From Candidatus Roizmanbacteria bacterium (lineage in GTDB: Bacteria; Patescibacteriota; Microgenomatia; GCA-001788215; 2-01-FULL-40-14), in NCBI GenBank assembly GCA_016203755.1, contig JACQMD010000123.1, positions 1-10,243 on the forward strand: DNA of 10,243 nucleotides, given 5' to 3'. A program made the translations under genes and the position numbers. The notes beneath the pieces are model-generated. The model was not told the origin of the DNA. It did no database searches and was given only the letters and a program-made list of their open reading frames with translations. Below are positions 6,915 through 10,243 of this stretch, in pieces. Within the stretch, counting starts at the first letter, position 1. The number at the start of each line of letters is the position of its first letter.

Positions 6915-9225
6915 AAACAAATCGTACGACTGAATCTCCTTGTGGTACGACAACGGCACGAAATGCGTAATTTGCCCGCTGTATCGTCTTCTTTTGGTCA
7001 TTGACATAAACACTCCATCCGGGATAATAGACATCTGATAAAAACAGGAATGCCTCACAGCTACTATGCACGACTATCTGTATGCTGTTTGCTGAATAGT
7101 TATCAATGGATACAGTTTCTGATGGTTTTATTCTTTCTGCACATAAATCTAATTCGGCCTCAGGATATTCTTCAAGCATTACTTGAGTTCGTAGATCTGT
7201 TTCAGGAGCAAATAACCGGTCTAGCAGGGCCTGGTCATTTTTGATAACCATATAGGAATCCACCAGATACGCTCTTGGTAAGACGCCACGATTTTCATAT
7301 ACCTCATATACACCGTCACTAAAAATTGGCTCACTAAAACTTGCCGGGTACTTCCAAAACGGAAAAACCCATGTATTGTGTTTGTCTTGCACTGAGTGAA
7401 GAAGATAGCGAACACCGAGAAGATCAAGCGCCCGTTTCGCATAACGGCCCTGCTTAGGAAATACGACGCCCGATCGGTATGGTTCTTCCCTCCTGCCTGT
7501 CTGTACAGACTGAATGAACTCTCCGTATCTTTTTATATAGAGCGGATCATATCCTTCGATACCATATAACTCGAACATGCTTTGCCCCTCGTTACCAAAA
7601 TTGCCATACACGCGATATACCCCTACATGTGTTTGTAAGAAACTCAAAACTTGTAGAGTGGGATACATATAGTGCTTTTCATCAAACGGCATCCACTTCA
7701 TGGAAAACCGCAGCATTTCGGTCATAACAAGACAAATAAGCACAATAGTTGTTCCTGTGCGTATGATCCGATTTTGTTGTTGCAAACTGAATACTCCAAT
7801 AATTCCCACTACGATCAGGATAGTTGGGAAAATACTATTCCGGATTGCTATGGTGATCGATTCTATTGTTGTTTCTTGAGGCCATGGGAATAAATGAGTA
7901 ATAAGCATTATCCATAAAACGGTTATGAAAGCAATGATACCTATACTCATTCGAATAAATGTTCCCAAAATGAGATTGCCTTTTTGCCGCAGTTGTTCAT
8001 ACGCGATTCCCGATAGAGCTGCAATTGAAAAACTCACTAGTGATAGAATCCTGGAATTGTTTGTCGTAGAAAGAACCGGAATATGAGCTCTTGATAGCCA
8101 GAAACCAATGTGTTTGTTGTACGCAATAAGAAATGAAACAAAAGCCAATACAACAAAAAATCGTTGAGCGGGATGTTTTCGCACTACAATCAGTGAAAAA
8201 AATGCAAGTATCAAAGGAATAACACCGGCGTAGGATATTCTTTCTGCATAATACCCTATCCAGTCATTGCGAGTCACGGGATTGCCGAAAAAATCAGGAG
8301 CGATGGTAGTTATTAGATATTGTAATGGTAATGACTTACCGGATTCAAAACTACTGCTGCGAGTTGATTGTTGATAGAGAGAGATTGTTGGAATTAGTTG
8401 TGGAGAGGCAAGAATAATACCGACACTGAACGAGATCAGTAGTGACTTGAATAGTTGTCTTTTTCTCTCTTGAATGATCCGATACCCAATGTACAACAAC
8501 GCGGTTACAATGATATAGAATGATGTTTGAAAATGACCCGAATACAAAGAAAATGCTAGAGAAATAACAATCAGAACCAGATAACGTTTCTTAAGAGTAT
8601 GGAGATACGATTCTATCGCATACAACAACAATGGCAAACATAACAACGCATATCCCAGCGTGCCATACGCCATCCAAACAACCATATATCCACAAAACGC
8701 GAATGCAATACTCCCTATGATAGATCCAATTCGCCCAACGTCGATTGATCGCATATACAAATACATAAAAATACCAGCAAGCAGTGGTTGCAGCAGGATT
8801 ACGATACTCCACGCAGTAACAGCGGGAAGAATGAAGAAAACTATATTCATCGGAGAAAAAACGGCCGACTGATAGTTACCCAGATGAGGAGTCCCTGCAA
8901 ATTGATAGGGATTCCAACCGGGCAACTGACCCGCTCGATAACTTTCGATCGTGATATGTTTCCAAGGATAAAGCTGTGAAACTACATCCGGCATTGCAGC
9001 GTTTTTCACCGACATACCGTAATAGTTAATCCACGGCGGAAAAAAAGTTACTAAGTAACGTGAAGGAAAAGGAACCAATCCTTTGATCCAGTAAGGATGA
9101 CTGAAAATCAGCCAAACAATGATAACCACAAGAACAGGCCACCAATTCAGTAATAAAATAGGCTTTTTTCTCAATCTTTGACTATTATTTACCGTTTGTC
9201 TGGGTGATGTAGCTGTTTCTCCCAT
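6895..9225 (-). CDS. YfhO-like membrane protein, first copy (putative GT-C glycosyltransferase)
   Basis: This protein of 776 residues has a cytoplasmic basic N-terminus (1-28), a first helix at about 29-46, a large outer loop, about a dozen further helices to about 505, and a soluble C-terminal domain. Motifs in the same order as in the other copy are MPDVVSQLYPW (78-88), WNPYQFAG (104-111), APDFFGNP (309-316), IEGYDPLY (556-563), YYPGW (733-737) and NYAFRAVVVPQG (752-763). This supports the YfhO family (PF09586), GT-C-type enzymes thought to transfer a sugar from a polyprenyl-phosphate carrier outside the membrane. The first outer-loop position that is SD in its paralog is SR here (55-56), so this copy keeps only the D80 acidic site. 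The two copies are clearly diverged, not a recent duplication. The ATG at 9225 overlaps the WaaE-like gene by 37 bases and lacks a clear Shine-Dalgarno site; no better in-frame start is seen. The protein stops (TAG) at the beta domain with no terminal helix, and the GT4 gene begins within its last 20 bases. Confidence 0.88.
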   Translation of the reverse strand: MGETATSPRQTVNNSQRLRKKPILLLNWWPVLVVIIVWLIFSHPYWIKGLVPFPSRYLVTFFPPWINYYGMSVKNAAMPDVVSQLYPWKHITIESYRAGQLPGWNPYQFAGTPHLGNYQSAVFSPMNIVFFILPAVTAWSIVILLQPLLAGIFMYLYMRSIDVGRIGSIIGSIAFAFCGYMVVWMAYGTLGYALLCLPLLLYAIESYLHTLKKRYLVLIVISLAFSLYSGHFQTSFYIIVTALLYIGYRIIQERKRQLFKSLLISFSVGIILASPQLIPTISLYQQSTRSSSFESGKSLPLQYLITTIAPDFFGNPVTRNDWIGYYAERISYAGVIPLILAFFSLIVVRKHPAQRFFVVLAFVSFLIAYNKHIGFWLSRAHIPVLSTTNNSRILSLVSFSIAALSGIAYEQLRQKGNLILGTFIRMSIGIIAFITVLWIMLITHLFPWPQETTIESITIAIRNSIFPTILIVVGIIGVFSLQQQNRIIRTGTTIVLICLVMTEMLRFSMKWMPFDEKHYMYPTLQVLSFLQTHVGVYRVYGNFGNEGQSMFELYGIEGYDPLYIKRYGEFIQSVQTGRREEPYRSGVVFPKQGRYAKRALDLLGVRYLLHSVQDKHNTWVFPFWKYPASFSEPIFSDGVYEVYENRGVLPRAYLVDSYMVIKNDQALLDRLFAPETDLRTQVMLEEYPEAELDLCAERIKPSETVSIDNYSANSIQIVVHSSCEAFLFLSDVYYPGWSVYVNDQKKTIQRANYAFRAVVVPQGDSVVRFVYENWYR

Positions 9226-9944
9226 AGTTTCGCATAGACGATAAAATAACTAAATCCCTGGTATATACTTTCGATCAAACCCGCTGTACCTGCCCTCCAA
9301 CCCGACTGCCGCACATATGAATCAACAAATTTTGTGAGCATGATACGCAAAAATCGCCACCATTGCATTGATGGATGATGTGTTTTATACAATAACGCTG
9401 ATTCAATGAGCGACCATTGATTGGTCTTGGCAGTCATCGAAGTCAAATCATCATGCGTGTAATGTACCAGAAATGATTGTAAATCCCCGATGGTTCCTTT
9501 GACTACCGGAGTTTCATGCACCGCCCCGTGCCATCCCGTGAGAGCAGTACGAAGAAATAAACGGGGTTGTTTCTCTTTTGCCGGCCACGGTATTTTTCCA
9601 AAGTAATAATTGCTGCGGGGAATCCTAAAACCAACATGGGACGTATCAGCCGATTGAATCGTTTCAAGAATCTCTTCCTTAAGTTCTTTCGTAACCACCT
9701 CATCAGCATCTATAAATAGAATCCATCGACCGTGAGCCTGTGATGCTGTGAATTCTCGCTGTTTGGCAAAATCCTCAAATGGATGCACCATGACTCGCGC
9801 TCCGAGCTTTTCTGCAATCGTTGTTGTTTTGTCAGTTGATCCACTATCAACAACCACAATTTCATCAGCAAACTGAATTGACTCAAGACAAGTACCAATG
9901 TGTGTTGCTTCGTTTTTTGTAATAACAAGTGCGGAAAGATTCAT
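9189..9944 (-). CDS. WaaE-like GT2 family glycosyltransferase
   Basis: This is a complete protein of 251 residues with a GT-A fold. It opens with MNLSALVITKNEATHI and carries VVDSGSTDKT (31-40), KQRE (61-64), the metal-binding FIDADE (77-82), a GWHGAVHE motif (137-144) and HYTHDDL (161-167). This set and the short length match the subfamily that includes WaaE/KdtX lipopolysaccharide-core beta-1,4-glucosyltransferases, which extend a sugar chain from a nucleotide donor in the cytoplasm. There is no C-terminal pair of membrane helices of the kind found in polyprenyl-phosphate sugar synthases (CsbB, GtrB), so it probably does not make the lipid-linked donor for the YfhO-like proteins. The match is to family, not substrate; a real lipopolysaccharide core should not be assumed. 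The start ATG overlaps the upstream gene stop as ATGA, and there is no clear Shine-Dalgarno site. The 3' end overlaps the YfhO-like gene by 37 bases. Confidence 0.92.
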   Translation of the reverse strand: MNLSALVITKNEATHIGTCLESIQFADEIVVVDSGSTDKTTTIAEKLGARVMVHPFEDFAKQREFTASQAHGRWILFIDADEVVTKELKEEILETIQSADTSHVGFRIPRSNYYFGKIPWPAKEKQPRLFLRTALTGWHGAVHETPVVKGTIGDLQSFLVHYTHDDLTSMTAKTNQWSLIESALLYKTHHPSMQWWRFLRIMLTKFVDSYVRQSGWRAGTAGLIESIYQGFSYFIVYAKLWEKQLHHPDKR

Positions 9945-10243
9945 GGTAATTGTTTACCCCAACGATGGGTATAAAAGTCAATAACTGCTTTCCGAATAAC
10001 AGTATTTTGTGATAATTGTCGAATGCTTTCACGAATAAGCGCAACTTTTGTTCGAAACGGGCTGTAACGCATACCAAATAGCAACCGGTTACGGGTCTGA
10101 TAATACACATGAATGGCAGAACCCGAAAAATCAGTACTTTGTGCATTTTTGTGCCACATGACCGCTTCCGGCTGGATATACACTCCGTACCCGGACCGGC
10201 TGACCCGCATACAAAAATCAACATCTTCATAATAGAGAAAATA
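9941..10243 (-). CDS. GT2 family glycosyltransferase, C-terminal part (5' end outside window)
   Basis: The frame is open to the right edge of the window, giving the last 100 residues of a longer protein. The ATG at 10210 is an internal methionine, because the 11 codons before it continue a recognised motif. The visible part begins YFLYYEDVDFCMRVSRSGY (1-19), which contains the ED acidic pair at 6-7 of the catalytic region of GT2 enzymes. It then has PEAVMWHK and YYQTRNRLLF, typical of the rhamnosyltransferase-like GT2 group. The end, VIDFYTHRWGK, matches the usual close of these proteins. The nucleotide-binding N-terminus is not in the window, so completeness and sugar specificity are unknown. 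It is upstream of the rest of the minus-strand group and overlaps the WaaE-like gene by 4 bases (ATGA), so the operon promoter is probably beyond the window. Confidence 0.9.
   Translation of the reverse strand, partial: YFLYYEDVDFCMRVSRSGYGVYIQPEAVMWHKNAQSTDFSGSAIHVYYQTRNRLLFGMRYSPFRTKVALIRESIRQLSQNTVIRKAVIDFYTHRWGKQLP

Noticed and set aside
6915..7058. N-terminal extension of the GT4 gene to an ATG at 7058
   Set aside because: It overlaps the C-terminal domain of the upstream YfhO-like gene by 164 bases in another frame, and its 48 residues do not resemble a GT4 N-terminus. The ATG at 6914 starts the canonical first strand.
4129..7560. Near-identical short DNA words in the two YfhO-like genes (for example near 4130 and 7541, and near 4871 and 8279)
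   Set aside because: They code for the conserved EGYDPLY and PDFFGNP protein motifs, so they reflect shared ancestry of the proteins and not a separate DNA repeat.
1..10243. Recoded TGA (as in Gracilibacteria-type code 25)
   Set aside because: Three genes end in TGA exactly where the next gene begins or where the protein family should end, so TGA acts as a stop here.

Overview
The window is gene-dense bacterial DNA made entirely of glycosyltransferase genes: eight protein-coding genes, two cut by the window edges, and no RNA gene, mobile element, CRISPR array, promoter or clear terminator that I can see. Base composition looks AT-leaning by eye (not computed). Genes end in TAA, TAG and TGA, so TGA is a stop and the standard bacterial code fits. 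The mix of divergent GT39-like membrane proteins, YfhO-like membrane proteins and GT2/GT4 enzymes in overlapping genes without clear Shine-Dalgarno sites resembles surface-glycan clusters of Candidate Phyla Radiation bacteria (Patescibacteria, especially Microgenomates). That placement is an inference from recalled gene style, because no taxonomic marker is present.

Layout. Positions 1-2653, plus strand: the C-terminal part of a GT39-like integral-membrane glycosyltransferase overlaps by 8 bases a second, full-length GT-C-type membrane protein. Positions 2619-10243, minus strand, read from high to low coordinates: the end of a GT2 enzyme; a WaaE-like GT2 enzyme; a first YfhO-like membrane protein; a GT4 enzyme; a second YfhO-like membrane protein; and a GT2 enzyme. 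The two groups converge tail to tail and overlap by 35 bases. Along the minus group, successive genes overlap by 4, 37 and 20 bases, are then separated by 4 bases, and overlap again by 4 bases. The 4-base gap (5837-5840) is the only noncoding DNA in the window. The group therefore reads as one translationally coupled operon whose promoter lies beyond 10243; the plus-strand promoter lies before position 1.

How the genes may work together. The GT2 and GT4 proteins have the features of cytoplasmic enzymes that use nucleotide sugars to extend a glycan. The four polytopic proteins (two GT39-like, two YfhO-like) have the architecture of GT-C enzymes, which use polyprenyl-phosphate sugars on the outer face of the membrane. 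Together they suggest assembly and outer-face decoration of a surface polysaccharide or glycoprotein. No flippase, polymerase, polyprenyl-phosphate sugar synthase or nucleotide-sugar synthesis gene is in the window, so the cluster must continue outside it or rely on other loci. The most notable feature is the pair of diverged YfhO-like paralogs flanking a GT4 gene.
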